From JACCYX01 sp964610045 (lineage in GTDB: Bacteria > Chloroflexota > Chloroflexia > Thermomicrobiales > UBA6265): a stretch of DNA of 64,000 nt. Position numbers and translations under genes: made by a program. The notes beneath the pieces are model-generated. The model was not told where the DNA came from, made no database searches, and was given only the letters and a program-made list of their open reading frames with translations. Location: assembly GCA_964610045.1 (NCBI GenBank), contig CAZSUN010000002.1, positions 48,026-112,025 on the forward strand, in the 5' to 3' direction. This document shows, piece by piece, positions 1 to 9,826 of this stretch (positions within the stretch are counted from its first letter, which is position 1; each line of letters starts with the position of its first letter).

Positions 1-873
1 CTCGCCTCCATCCACAAGAGCGTATTGCTGTTGGTGCTTGCGTCAATCGGGATCGCATTCGCGCTGGGCCTGCCACACCCTACATCAGCCCAGCCAGTCG
101 ACTCCGGTTGGCAAGTCGTGGCGGACCGAGCCGGAATCCTGGATGAGGGTCAGTACAGTTCAGCGGTTGGCGACGCCAATCGCCTCAACCAGTACGGCAT
201 TCCCATTCAGATCGTCACCGAGCGCACCGGCTACACCCAGGATCAGGCGACTGCCAGGGCGAACGAATTGCGCCAGACCAACGGGGTCGAGTCTGGTCCT
301 GGGAAGGATGACGGACTGCTCATCTATGCATCCGTCTCACCAACCGATCCCAGCGATGTCGTGGTGGCGATTTCCGCTGGCAATCATGCGCTACCCGTCG
401 ATGGCTTCTCCGTCGGCGACCTCGACACCATCCGGGAAACCATCGTGACGCCACAGCTTGCCGATGGGCACCCGGCTCGCGCGATCGTGTACGCCCTACG
501 GGAGATGATGTATCAGGCGCAGTTCACCCCACCGGCAGGTATACCACTCGCAGAAAGCTGGCAGGAACGACGAAACACGTTCCAGGTGGTGTCGGTGGCT
601 GTGGTGCTGGCTGCCGGAACGCTCGCCATCGCCACAGCCCGAACGCGGTACTGGGCGATCTCGCTCATCGTCGCCGGTGCGATCTCCCTGGGCATGTTCG
701 CCCTGTCGGTGGCCTTTCGGAGCGGTCTCGGCATTACCTGCTCGCTCGTGCTCGTGGCACTGGTCATCGGTCTGGCGGTCTGGCGCGATGGTGCTGCCCT
801 GAACAACGTCCTGGGTCGACGGATCGAGGCCACCCCACGCCCGCCTGGCCGGTTCCGGCCGATTGCCCGATGA
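1..873 (+). CDS. TPM-domain membrane protein, left-truncated
   Basis: The frame is open from base 1, so the true start probably lies outside the window. A TTG at 25 is the first possible internal start, but the Lys just before it would suit a signal-peptide n-region. A hydrophobic leader ending near a Ser-Ala-Gln cleavage-like site is followed by a TPM (YgcG/Psb32-like) domain. That domain opens with VADRAGILDEGQ and carries the GKDDGLLIYAS strand. Three hydrophobic segments follow at about residues 190-260, then a basic tail. TPM proteins are extracytoplasmic and membrane anchored; a general molecular function is not settled. It overlaps the next glycosyltransferase gene by ATGA and is the first half of a module repeated at 2424-4830. 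Family call is good; role unknown. Confidence 0.75.
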   Translation, partial: LASIHKSVLLLVLASIGIAFALGLPHPTSAQPVDSGWQVVADRAGILDEGQYSSAVGDANRLNQYGIPIQIVTERTGYTQDQATARANELRQTNGVESGPGKDDGLLIYASVSPTDPSDVVVAISAGNHALPVDGFSVGDLDTIRETIVTPQLADGHPARAIVYALREMMYQAQFTPPAGIPLAESWQERRNTFQVVSVAVVLAAGTLAIATARTRYWAISLIVAGAISLGMFALSVAFRSGLGITCSLVLVALVIGLAVWRDGAALNNVLGRRIEATPRPPGRFRPIAR

Positions 874-2327
874 TCGTTCTGCAACGCCCCAATCCCGCCT
901 CCGAATCACGGAAAACTCGGCGACGACGACGGACTGCTCCCAATGTGAGACCGGTCGTCGTCCTGGGCCATGACCCACGTTCCCGGCGCCAGCGAGTCGA
1001 GCGTTCAGGCATCCTGCTGGTGAGCCAGCCGTGGCATGGCAGTCGTCCCAGGATCCACGTACGCCTCGGCTGGCTCATTCCGCTCGTGTTGTTCCTGTTT
1101 TCCCTCTACCAGAACCTCGGGAACATGGACACGGTGGATTATCACCGCGACGAGGCGCGATGGATCAATCGCGCGTACTTTCTGGAGAGCCTGACCGATC
1201 CGTTCGGGGAAACCTGGTACGACTATTACACCACCCGCGGCCAGCCTCCGCTCGGCAACTACGTCATGGGGATCGGGCTCCTGCTCCAGGGACGCGACCT
1301 GACCACGAATCGCGTCTGGGACTTCAATTACGATGACGCCTGGAACACCTACGCCGGCGCGATGCCCGACCTCGCCGATCTCAACGCCGGGCGGCGGACC
1401 AACGCTGTCCTGGGCGCGCTCGTGGTGGTCTGCGTCTATGCCATCGCCTCACGCCTGACGAACCGCGTCGGCGGTGTGGCCGCTGGCTTGTTCCTGAGTC
1501 TCGAACCCCTGCATCTCCGGCTCAGCTCGCAAGCGCTCTCCGACGAACTCCTGGCCCTCCTGCTCTCGCTGTCATTCCTGCAGGCGTGGAAGTTTTCGCG
1601 AAGACCGACACTCGGAAACGGGATTGCCCTGGCAGCACTTCTCGGTCTCGGCGGGGCAGCAAAACTGTCACCGGTGGTGTTGACCCTGCCGCTGGCTGCG
1701 TATGGCGCACTCTGGCTCGTTGTCGCGTTGCGCCGACGCGGCTGGCAGGCGCTTCGCTGGGAGGCGGGACGATTCGGTTGGTTGCTGGTGGCACAACCAG
1801 CCATCGGGTTTGCCGTGTTCGTTCTGGCGAACCCGTATCTCTGGCCCGATCCGATAGGACGGACCCAGGCGATTTACTCATTCAGGCGAAGTGAGATGGA
1901 TGGCCAGGCGTCTGCTTGGCCGATCGCCAGTGTCGACAGCCCTCTCGAGGCGTTTCAGCGGATCGGCCGGCGGTTCAATACCGATTACTCCTCGTCGATT
2001 CGCGTGCAGGAATGGTTCGCGCACACCGTTTCTCTCGATTTCCACCCGCAACCGCTGGATGTCATTTTCATGGCGGCAGGAGTGATCGTCCTGGTGGCGA
2101 TCGTCGTCCGGCGTGGACTCTGGAGCCCGCATGCCCTCGTCGCCTACCTCATGGCCGCCTCGACGGGAGTCGTCATCGTGGGCATGGGAGTCGACTTCTA
2201 CCGCTATTTCCTGCCATTGCTGGTGGTTCTCAGTGTCTGCGCAGGCGTGGGCGTTGGTGCGTTCTGGTCAGCATCAGCATCACTGGCGAATGCTGTCAGG
2301 CAACGGCACGGAGTTCCGGTCCATTGA
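870..2327 (+). CDS. GT39/PMT-like membrane glycosyltransferase (copy 1)
   Basis: A 485-residue multi-pass membrane protein. After a basic N-terminus of about 65 residues and the first transmembrane helix comes HRDEARWINRAYF. Its Asp-Glu pair sits where the first external loop of protein-mannosyltransferase-type (GT-C fold, GT39) enzymes holds the catalytic acid. TRGQPPLGNY and ALSDELLAL further match this family. Such enzymes transfer a sugar from a polyprenyl-phosphate donor outside the membrane; the acceptor is unknown here. The ATG at 870 overlaps the upstream stop (ATGA), so translation is probably coupled to the TPM protein. A clear paralogue lies at 3406-4830. Confidence 0.85.
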   Translation: MIVLQRPNPASESRKTRRRRRTAPNVRPVVVLGHDPRSRRQRVERSGILLVSQPWHGSRPRIHVRLGWLIPLVLFLFSLYQNLGNMDTVDYHRDEARWINRAYFLESLTDPFGETWYDYYTTRGQPPLGNYVMGIGLLLQGRDLTTNRVWDFNYDDAWNTYAGAMPDLADLNAGRRTNAVLGALVVVCVYAIASRLTNRVGGVAAGLFLSLEPLHLRLSSQALSDELLALLLSLSFLQAWKFSRRPTLGNGIALAALLGLGGAAKLSPVVLTLPLAAYGALWLVVALRRRGWQALRWEAGRFGWLLVAQPAIGFAVFVLANPYLWPDPIGRTQAIYSFRRSEMDGQASAWPIASVDSPLEAFQRIGRRFNTDYSSSIRVQEWFAHTVSLDFHPQPLDVIFMAAGVIVLVAIVVRRGLWSPHALVAYLMAASTGVVIVGMGVDFYRYFLPLLVVLSVCAGVGVGAFWSASASLANAVRQRHGVPVH

Positions 2328-2423
2328 GGACCACCAAGTACAATGCGCTGGTGCCCGCGTGATTGCTGGCCAACCATCTGCCGGGTTTCGATGATGTCCG
2401 TCATCACACTGGAACCACCTCAC

Positions 2424-3413
2424 ATGCGTGACGTGTTGCTCTCCATTTCCATACGAGCTCTCGGCATGTGGGCTGCCATCCTGGTTGCACTGCTCGGGCC
2501 ATTGACGTCGACGATGGTTTACGCTCGCTCCCAGGACACAAACACCGCCGCCGCCGATGACCTGGCGCCACGGTTCGATCAGGACCAACGGCTCTACGAC
2601 AACGCGAATTTGCTCACGGACGATCAGGACCAGAGTTTCGAATCCGATCTTGCACGCGCCAGCGGTCTCGGGATCGAGATGGTTGTCTATACCCGCATAT
2701 CGACAGACGACGAGCAGGCATCCCAGGCGTTCGCCGACCAGATCAGGACCGCGTGGCAGGTCGAAAGCCTGCCTGGAGCCGACGACGGGATCGTGATCCT
2801 CCTGACCTACGACCCCAGCGACCTGGAGAACCACTCGGTCGTCGTCTCGGAAGGGGAACATGCCTTCCCGATTCGCCAGCTGACATCGGACGGCTACCAG
2901 GAGATTCTCGTCAACGAAATGCGGCCGGAGTTGCTGAAGGGCAACTTCGACTTCGCCCTCATGTATGGCATTCGCCGCGTTCTCAATTACGCCGAATACA
3001 GTCCGCCGAACCCCGAAGCACTCACCGATCGCCAGCTTTCGATCGGGAACCTGGCCAGGATCGCGGCGGCTGTCACGCTTCAGGCTGCCATTCTTGGCTA
3101 CGTGGTGGCTGGCGTTGTCTCGCGTCGACGGCTCACCCTCCGTCCAACGCCGCGCTCGCTCGGGTGGTACGGACTCCTCCTGGCAGGTATGGCCATCTTG
3201 TCTGGCATCCTGGGCATCGCTGGGCGCGATCGAACATCGTCGCTGATTGCCTTGGTGGTCTTCGTCTGGTCGTGTCTCGGTGTCCCGCTGCTTGTCGCGG
3301 CGTTATCCCGAACGCGGCGAACAGGCACCACTGTGCCGCCAACCAGATCCGTTCCTGCCGCATCCCGCCGGCGAACCGCGAAGAACGCCGTGGAGGCGAC
3401 TGCCCATGGGTAG
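2424..3413 (+). CDS. TPM-domain membrane protein (copy 2)
   Basis: Second TPM-domain protein, about 329 residues from the ATG at 2424. In-frame ATGs at 2343, 2391 and 2394 are alternatives and none has a strong Shine-Dalgarno site. The 2424 start gives a compact signal peptide ending near VYA. The TPM domain starts at LYDNANLLTDDQ and contains GADDGIVILLTYD, matching the GKDDGLLIY strand of copy 1. It is followed by three hydrophobic segments and a basic tail. It overlaps the following GT39 gene by 8 bases. The shared architecture and order with 1-2327 indicate an ancient tandem duplication of the two-gene module. Confidence 0.75.
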   Translation: MRDVLLSISIRALGMWAAILVALLGPLTSTMVYARSQDTNTAAADDLAPRFDQDQRLYDNANLLTDDQDQSFESDLARASGLGIEMVVYTRISTDDEQASQAFADQIRTAWQVESLPGADDGIVILLTYDPSDLENHSVVVSEGEHAFPIRQLTSDGYQEILVNEMRPELLKGNFDFALMYGIRRVLNYAEYSPPNPEALTDRQLSIGNLARIAAAVTLQAAILGYVVAGVVSRRRLTLRPTPRSLGWYGLLLAGMAILSGILGIAGRDRTSSLIALVVFVWSCLGVPLLVAALSRTRRTGTTVPPTRSVPAASRRRTAKNAVEATAHG

Positions 3414-4830
3414 GATCCACTCCAGATCACACGCCTCCGTCTCATCCAGTCCCAGAATGATTCTGGGCCGCCAGGCCGCGCACTCGTCGTCATCTGCCTG
3501 GCGTGCTCGGGGACTCACCATGGCCATGGCCGTGATCCTGTTCGCGATCGCACTCGCAATCAATCTCTCGCACATCGAAACAACGGAGTTGCATCCAGAC
3601 GAGACCCGGTGGATCAATCGTGCCTACTACATCAGGGAGTTCACCGATCCCTATAGCAAGTACTGGCAGGACTACTACATCACCCGCGGCCAACCGCCAG
3701 GCGGAAGCTACCTGATGGGCCTCGGACTCTGGTTGCAGGGCCAACCGCTCGATTCAAACGGCGTCTGGGACTTCCATTTCAGCGCCGAGTGGAACGAAAT
3801 GGCGGGGGCGGTTCCCGAACATGACATCCTGATGGCTGGACGCCGGACGAACGCAGTCGTGGGCGCTCTTGTGGTCGTGATGGTGTTCCTGGCCGCAAGC
3901 ATGCTTGTCAACCGTGTGGGCGGTTTCCTCGCGGCGCTGTTCCTCGCCTACCACCCACTCCACATCACCCTCAGCACGCAGGCACTCTCCGATGAACTCC
4001 TTGCACTGTCACTCGGCGTCACGTTTGTGGCAGCATTCAGGTACGGCAAAACACGGGCGGTTGGCTGGGCCATGCTGCTCGGTATCGCGCTCGGCATCGG
4101 CGGCGCGACCAAGCTCGCGCCCCTGGCCCTGTCATTCGTGGTGGCAGGCTATGGGCTGGTCTGGCTCGCGTACATGGTGAAGCGCCAGGGACGCTCGGCG
4201 GTACGCTGGTCCAGAGGCCGCTATGGATATCTCCTGATGCTCCAGCCCGCAGTTGCGGGATTCGTCTTCGTGGCGATGTACCCGTTCCTGTGGCCCAACC
4301 CGATATCCCGCTCGCTCGCATTGCTGGATTTTCGCCGACAGGAGATGGCCAGCCAGGCACGAATCTGGCCGTGGGCCAGGGTCGACAATCCGAAAGACGC
4401 GTTCATGCGGTACGGAGAACAGCTCGACGGCGCCTACTCGACCACCAAGCACATCCAGGAGTCACTCCTGGAACGAATGGGCATCAGCATCGCGAATCCA
4501 GTCGGGCTCGATTTCATCGCGATCGCCATCGGTGCAATCCTCCTGACCCGAATCGTGATCAACCGTGGACTCTGGAGTCCCCACGCGTTGACCGCGCTGG
4601 TAATGGCGGCCGAGGTAGCGGCGGTCACCGTCGGCCTCGGGGTCGATTTCTACCGCTACTACCTCCCTGTGCTGCTCGTCAACAGCATCCTGGTTGGGGT
4701 GACCTTCGGTGAAGGATGGCGCTGGATCCGGCAGGCGTGGCTCCAACGTTCGGTTCCGGCACACGCCGCTGCCTCGACCCACCGGCAACCATCGTGGCGC
4801 CCGGCTGCGATCCGTCCCGACAATCCATGA
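3406..4830 (+). CDS. GT39/PMT-like membrane glycosyltransferase (copy 2)
   Basis: A 474-residue multi-pass GT-C protein, clearly paralogous to 870-2327. Shared motifs include HPDETRWINRAYY with the Asp-Glu acid pair, TRGQPP, VWDFHF, AGRRTNAVVGALVVV and QALSDELLAL. The start at 3406 is chosen because GGAGG at 3392-3396 sits 9 bases upstream, although the reading frame opens earlier. It overlaps the preceding TPM gene. The predicted role is polyprenyl-phosphate-sugar dependent glycosylation at the outer face of the membrane, with the TPM protein as a possible partner. Acceptor unknown. Confidence 0.87.
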   Translation: MGRIHSRSHASVSSSPRMILGRQAAHSSSSAWRARGLTMAMAVILFAIALAINLSHIETTELHPDETRWINRAYYIREFTDPYSKYWQDYYITRGQPPGGSYLMGLGLWLQGQPLDSNGVWDFHFSAEWNEMAGAVPEHDILMAGRRTNAVVGALVVVMVFLAASMLVNRVGGFLAALFLAYHPLHITLSTQALSDELLALSLGVTFVAAFRYGKTRAVGWAMLLGIALGIGGATKLAPLALSFVVAGYGLVWLAYMVKRQGRSAVRWSRGRYGYLLMLQPAVAGFVFVAMYPFLWPNPISRSLALLDFRRQEMASQARIWPWARVDNPKDAFMRYGEQLDGAYSTTKHIQESLLERMGISIANPVGLDFIAIAIGAILLTRIVINRGLWSPHALTALVMAAEVAAVTVGLGVDFYRYYLPVLLVNSILVGVTFGEGWRWIRQAWLQRSVPAHAAASTHRQPSWRPAAIRPDNP

Positions 4831-4940
4831 CGAATCGCTCCCGCCGCTTGTGGGAACGACTCCTGTATCTGCACCCATCGCTGGCATCGACATGACATCC
4901 ATCAGTGCCGGGAGACGACGCACACACCGTATGGAAACAC

Positions 4941-4977
4941 CATCGCCGGTCACGGAATCGCTCCCCGACCGGCGATG
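4941..4977. terminator. Hairpin between convergent genes
   Basis: Perfect 11-bp inverted repeat, CATCGCCGGTC at 4941-4951 and GACCGGCGATG at 4967-4977, with a 15-base loop. It lies between the ends of the GT39 gene and the phosphorylase gene. There is no T-run, so efficiency as an intrinsic terminator is uncertain; position favours a bidirectional terminator. Confidence 0.6.
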
Positions 4978-5007
4978 ACATCATTCAGGTGAACGGAGCG
5001 GCGCCGG

Positions 5008-7188
5008 CTAACGACGCGGCGCGGTAGCCAGCAATTCAGACTCCGCGACGCCGGCGGCGGGAGCGTAGAGATACTTCACGTAGTCAACCAGCATCCGGCG
5101 GGCGCCGAACTTCGGCGCAACTGTCCTGATCGATTCCTTTTGAAGGGTCAACCACTCGTGCGGCAATCCGTCACTCGAACGGTTGTAGTACATCGGGACG
5201 ATCTGCTTTTCGATAACCTCGTAGATGGCGTTGGCTTCTTCCTCGTCCTGCGCATCGCCACCACGCGTTGAGGATGCGATACCCCAGCCGTTGCTGTTGT
5301 CCGCCTCGTGCCCCTCGATCCACCAACCGTCGAGGATACTGCAGTTGGGAACCCCGTTCACCGCAGCCTTCATGCCACTGGTGCCACTGGCTTCCAGCGG
5401 GTACCGCGGATTGTTGATCCAGACATCCACTCCCGCCACGAGGAGGCTTGCCAGACCCATCTCGTAATCCTCGACAAAGGCGATTCGGCCACCGAGTCGC
5501 GGATCACGGGCGCGAAGGTAGATTTCCTGGATCAACCGCTTGCCCCCCTCGTCCGCCGGATGCGCCTTGCCAGCGAACACGATCTGGACCGGGTTGTCGG
5601 GATTGTTCAGGATCGTCGCCAGCCGGTCGATATCGCGGAACAACAATGTTGCCCGTTTGTAGGTGGCGAACCGACGCGCAAACCCGAGTGTGAGGACTCC
5701 GGCGTTCAGGAATGGCCCTGACGACAGCATCTGCCACGCATCGAACTGGCCCTCGGCGTACCTGCGACGTGCCCGTTCGTCCATTTCGTCGATGAGGGCC
5801 TGCTTGGCGACGAGGTGCGTCTGCCAGAGTTCTCCGTCCGGAATGTTGTGGACGGTCTCCCATACCTGCGGATCATCCTGTCGTTCGGACCAGTTGCGAG
5901 GCAGGTACCGGTTGAACAGGTGGCGCATGTTGGGCGAGATCCAGGTCCTGAGGTGCACACCGTTGGTGATACTGCGAATCGGCGCTTCGTCCGGGGTGAT
6001 TCCCGGCCAAAGGTCGTACCACATCTCCCGGGATACTTCACCGTGCTTTTCGCTTACGCCATTGACATGCTTGGCCATCCGTAGGGCGAGCGCAGTGAAG
6101 TTGAAGCCGGACCGTTCGCCATGGGCGCCCAGTTCGAAGAATTCCTCACGGCTGAGGCCAAGTTCGGGCCAGTAGTGAGCGAAATACCGGTCCATCATGG
6201 CTGGGGAGAAGATGTCGTGCCCGGCCGGCACGGGGGTGTGCGTCGTGAATATGGTGTTGTCGCGCACCAACTCGATCGCTTCGTCGAATGTGCTGCCTCG
6301 CAGGACGTATTCACGGGCTCGTTCGAGCAGATGCAGGGCGGCGTGGCCCTCATTCGCGTGCCAGTAGGCTGGTTCGATCCCGAGTGCGCGAAGAAGCCGG
6401 ACCCCACCGATCCCCAGCACGATCTCCTGCCGTAGCCGGTGCTCGGTATCGCCACCGTAGAGACGGGACGAGAGCTCGCGGGTCCACTCGGGGTTCCCAT
6501 CGACATCGGAGTCGAGCAGGTAGATCGGGACGCGGCCAACCTGCACCTGCCAGACCGCGAGGCGGAGCGGACCGCTCCCGTCTGATAGATCCACCTCGAC
6601 CAGCAGCGGCGTCCCGTCCTGGTTCAGGACCTGGGTGGTCGGTTCCGCCCGAGGGTCGAGCTTCGCCGGCACGTCGTGCTGCCAGCCGTCGTGATCGATG
6701 CGTTGTCGCAAGTATCCCTGACGGTAGAGCAGGCTGACCCCAACCAGGGGGATGCCCATGTCACTGGCTTCCTTGGTATGGTCACCGGCCAGCACGCCAA
6801 GACCGCCCGAGTAAATGGGCAGGGCCCGATGCAGACCAAACTCCGCGGAGAAGTAGGCAACGGTCTTGTCGACGAGTTCAGGGCAATGCTTGCCCAGCCA
6901 GGTCCGTTCCGGCGGCGTGTTCAGCATTTCATCGAATGCCTCAACAGCCGTGTCGTACTGGCCGAGGAAGTCCTGATTGCGCGCAGCTGCTTCCAACCGC
7001 CCTGGATCGATCCGGTGCAGGAAGAGGACCGGATTCTGTTCGACCACGTTCCAGAGAACAGGATGCAGTTGCTCGAACAGGAACCGGGCAGGCCTGCTCC
7101 AGGTCCACCAAAGATTGTACGCAAGGTCGTTCAGTCGCTCGATCCGCGCTGGTAGCGAAACGGGATCGACGGCGGCGGTCGGACTCAT
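5008..7188 (-). CDS. Alpha-glucan (glycogen/maltodextrin) phosphorylase
   Basis: A GT35 phosphorylase of about 726 residues that releases glucose-1-phosphate from alpha-1,4-glucans with pyridoxal phosphate. The signature EASGTSGMKAAVNG with the cofactor lysine context is near the C-terminal third. HANEGHAALHLLERA, TTHTPVPAGHD and SITNGVH are typical of the shorter alpha-glucan phosphorylase branch (TIGR02094 type). The ATG at 7188 (MSPTAAVDP) is preferred; the frame is open to 7368 but the extra 60 residues do not resemble the family. The gene is alone on the minus strand and divergent from a glycosyltransferase. Cytoplasmic. Confidence 0.93.
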   Translation of the reverse strand: MSPTAAVDPVSLPARIERLNDLAYNLWWTWSRPARFLFEQLHPVLWNVVEQNPVLFLHRIDPGRLEAAARNQDFLGQYDTAVEAFDEMLNTPPERTWLGKHCPELVDKTVAYFSAEFGLHRALPIYSGGLGVLAGDHTKEASDMGIPLVGVSLLYRQGYLRQRIDHDGWQHDVPAKLDPRAEPTTQVLNQDGTPLLVEVDLSDGSGPLRLAVWQVQVGRVPIYLLDSDVDGNPEWTRELSSRLYGGDTEHRLRQEIVLGIGGVRLLRALGIEPAYWHANEGHAALHLLERAREYVLRGSTFDEAIELVRDNTIFTTHTPVPAGHDIFSPAMMDRYFAHYWPELGLSREEFFELGAHGERSGFNFTALALRMAKHVNGVSEKHGEVSREMWYDLWPGITPDEAPIRSITNGVHLRTWISPNMRHLFNRYLPRNWSERQDDPQVWETVHNIPDGELWQTHLVAKQALIDEMDERARRRYAEGQFDAWQMLSSGPFLNAGVLTLGFARRFATYKRATLLFRDIDRLATILNNPDNPVQIVFAGKAHPADEGGKRLIQEIYLRARDPRLGGRIAFVEDYEMGLASLLVAGVDVWINNPRYPLEASGTSGMKAAVNGVPNCSILDGWWIEGHEADNSNGWGIASSTRGGDAQDEEEANAIYEVIEKQIVPMYYNRSSDGLPHEWLTLQKESIRTVAPKFGARRMLVDYVKYLYAPAAGVAESELLATAPRR

Positions 7189-7448
7189 AGTGTCGGATAC
7201 TCCTCGAACAGGTGCATGGATGCGACTGTGCGTATTGGGCGCTGGTTCGCACTCTGCCAATGACTTTTCAACTTCGCTAGTATTGCCGACAGCGATGCGA
7301 TCAACAAACTCATGTGCACGATGCACAAGACGGCTTTCGGCATGCATGGAGCCGAATCCAGTCTGCACAATTGGAGGAGACCGTCAGTGGTGAGACGATA
7401 AACGCCACAAACGACGGCGATTTCCCAGTTTCGTGGAGCACAACCGGG

Positions 7449-8951
7449 ATGACTACCACCTCCACAGCATCCGGAACACGGTCCGGTCTGTCTCACCTCC
7501 TGCTCCCGGCGGCCGTGCTGGTCGCGGTCGCCTGGTGCTGGTCTCTGCAATACCCGTTCTGGCCGCACCGCAACGCCCTGCTCGACCAGGGCAAGATCGT
7601 GAGTTACAGCTGGATCGCCTTCGCGCTCTTCATCGGTGGAATATCGCTTTGGCTGTGGTCACTCTGGGCGATCCTGCCTGCCCTCCGCGGCATACCGTTT
7701 CACCAGGTGCGGCGCGTGTTGTTCCCGGTCATCTGCATCGTCTATGTGGCGTTCGTCCTGATGTATCCGACGAATGCGATCGACGTCTACATCTATGCCG
7801 TCCGATCCCGGCTGCTGACGGAATATGGAGCGAACCCGAGCGCGGCGCTGCCCATGACCTGGTGGGACGTCGATCCATACATGCACTTCGCCTCCCGGGA
7901 GTGGGCGGACGATACCTCGCCGTACGGACCGCTCTGGAACCAACTCGCAGCACCGGTGACCGCACTCTCGGGCGACAACATCGGCCTGGCCGTGATCGGG
8001 TTCAAAATCCTCAGCGTCATCGCGATCGCACTCACCGGCTGGTTGATTTACGACGCGCTGGATCATGTCGGGAACGATTGGGCACTGGTCGCGGCGCTGT
8101 TCTGGCTCCTGAACCCTCTCGTTCTTTGGGACGGAATTGGCAACGCCCACAACGATGTGACGTTGATGTTGCCGACTATCGCGGCACTTTGGGCGTGGAG
8201 CCGTCGTTACGACAACCTGGTGATCCCGTTACTGGTAGCGGCGTTTCTCATCAAATACGTCTCGATCATCCTGTTTCCGATCGCCATCGTTGCCCTGTGG
8301 CGCCGCAATTCCCGGGCGCAGCGAATAGAAGGAGCGCTTTGGGCGTTCGGAGGCGGACTGCTCGTCGTGGCATTCAGCCTCTTTCCGTTCTACGACCTCG
8401 GGGCTATTGTCGACAGCGCCCGTGCCCAGGGTGCGCGTATCAGTGCTTCGCTGGCCTGGTGGATCCTGGCAACAGTCAACCGGTTGGAAATCGCCCAACC
8501 AACCGTGGAAACCGCCCAGAATGTGGCCTACGCCATCACGATTGCCGCGATAGCCTTCTGGGTATGGCGTGTCTGGACGAAGCCTGCTGATTTCCCGCGC
8601 GCGTGTTTCGAAGCGACATTTGCCTTCATGCTGGTTGCATCAACCAACCAGCGCGGATGGTACGTCATATGGCTTGTCCCCCTCGCAGCCATGATCATCC
8701 CGGCCGAACCGTGGCGGCGCACACTGACATGGTCGGTGACGTCGATGGCCGGCCATGCCTGTTCGATTTGGCTCTGGTTTGTCTGGGATTGGGACAACTG
8801 GGATCGTTACTGGTATTCATCGATCATGGTTGGAGTCGTCTATTTGCCAGTGCTCGCCGTGACCCTTTGGGACGTGGTGAGTCCCGGACTCCGTTCGCGC
8901 CAGGTACCGGGTTTCGATCCAGACCACTTGCAGACGCCGCATCGCGGTTAG
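7449..8951 (+). CDS. Multi-pass membrane glycosyltransferase (GT87/MptB-like)
   Basis: A polytopic protein of about 500 residues with 10 or more hydrophobic segments. An extracytoplasmic loop containing WWDVDPYMHF and then SPYGPLWNQ resembles polyprenol-phosphomannose dependent alpha-mannosyltransferases of the MptA/MptB and GT87 groups. NPLVLWDGIGNAHNDV is also typical of these GT-C enzymes. The ATG at 7449 is chosen with the weak site GTGGAGC upstream; the frame extends to 7314 and that start cannot be excluded. It likely adds hexose to a lipid-linked or envelope glycan. Substrate not determinable. Confidence 0.72.
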   Translation: MTTTSTASGTRSGLSHLLLPAAVLVAVAWCWSLQYPFWPHRNALLDQGKIVSYSWIAFALFIGGISLWLWSLWAILPALRGIPFHQVRRVLFPVICIVYVAFVLMYPTNAIDVYIYAVRSRLLTEYGANPSAALPMTWWDVDPYMHFASREWADDTSPYGPLWNQLAAPVTALSGDNIGLAVIGFKILSVIAIALTGWLIYDALDHVGNDWALVAALFWLLNPLVLWDGIGNAHNDVTLMLPTIAALWAWSRRYDNLVIPLLVAAFLIKYVSIILFPIAIVALWRRNSRAQRIEGALWAFGGGLLVVAFSLFPFYDLGAIVDSARAQGARISASLAWWILATVNRLEIAQPTVETAQNVAYAITIAAIAFWVWRVWTKPADFPRACFEATFAFMLVASTNQRGWYVIWLVPLAAMIIPAEPWRRTLTWSVTSMAGHACSIWLWFVWDWDNWDRYWYSSIMVGVVYLPVLAVTLWDVVSPGLRSRQVPGFDPDHLQTPHRG

Positions 8952-9070
8952 CGCCAATCACTGCCCGATCAACAGACCTGAGCGAACACGCAACACCCCA
9001 TTGTGTCGGTTGGCGGCAGGAATGGACGCTGACAAACCACATCCCGCCTATCCTGGACGACGCATCGTCC

Positions 9071-9826
9071 CTATACCTCGCCGAGGTATGCCTTGCGAAC
9101 CATCTCGTTGTGCAACAGCGACTGCGCATCGTCAGAGAGGAGGATCGTTCCGGTTTGCAGCACGTAACCACGGTGCGCGATCCCCAGGGCCATGAGCGCG
9201 TTCTGCTCCACCAGCAAGACGGTCGTTCCTTGTTTGTTGATGTCCTGGATGATCGAAAAGATCTGCTCGACGAGAATCGGGGCCAGGCCCATCGACGGCT
9301 CGTCCAGCAAGAGGAGCTGTGGCTTGGCCATGAGGGCCCGCCCGATGGCCAGCATCTGCTGTTCGCCACCGGACATGGTGCCCGCCTTCTGGTTGATGCG
9401 CTCCTTAAGGCGAGGAAAGAGGTCGAAGACGCGGGTGAGATCGTTCGGGTCGATCCTGCCGAGGACGAACGCGCCCATCTGCAGGTTCTCCATCACCGAC
9501 ATCCGGGGGAAAACGCGCCGCCCCTCGGGTGATTGCGCCACGCCCAGTTTGGCGACCTGATGCGCGGGTACTCCGCTGATGCGGTTTCCCCGCAACAGCA
9601 CCTCGCCGGTCCTCGGTGACAACAGTCCGGAAATCGTCTTGAGGGTTGTGCTCTTGCCGGCGCCATTCGAACCGATCAAGGTCACGATCTCGCCTTCGCT
9701 AACCTGGACGCTGATGCCCTTGAGCGCGTGTATGTGCCCGTAGTAGGTGTTGACGTCCTTGAGTTCCAGCATCGGCGATTGGGTGGGAACGCCGGCAGGC
9801 GACGGAAACACGGTGGTAGCAGCCAT
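9071..9826 (-). CDS. livF: Branched-chain amino acid ABC transporter ATPase LivF
   Basis: ATPase subunit of 251 residues. Walker A is GSNGAGKST, the signature region is TMSGGEQQMLAIGRAL and Walker B is LLLLDEPSMGLAP; the last two are characteristic of LivF. It powers uptake with LivG, LivM and LivH. Its ATG overlaps the livG stop as TAATG. Last gene of the minus-strand liv operon. Confidence 0.93.
   Translation of the reverse strand: MAATTVFPSPAGVPTQSPMLELKDVNTYYGHIHALKGISVQVSEGEIVTLIGSNGAGKSTTLKTISGLLSPRTGEVLLRGNRISGVPAHQVAKLGVAQSPEGRRVFPRMSVMENLQMGAFVLGRIDPNDLTRVFDLFPRLKERINQKAGTMSGGEQQMLAIGRALMAKPQLLLLDEPSMGLAPILVEQIFSIIQDINKQGTTVLLVEQNALMALGIAHRGYVLQTGTILLSDDAQSLLHNEMVRKAYLGEV

Noticed and set aside
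7189..7448. Divergent promoters between phosphorylase and glycosyltransferase genes
   Set aside because: Only partial matches such as TTGATC with TACTAG at a 16-base spacing on the minus strand; too weak to list.
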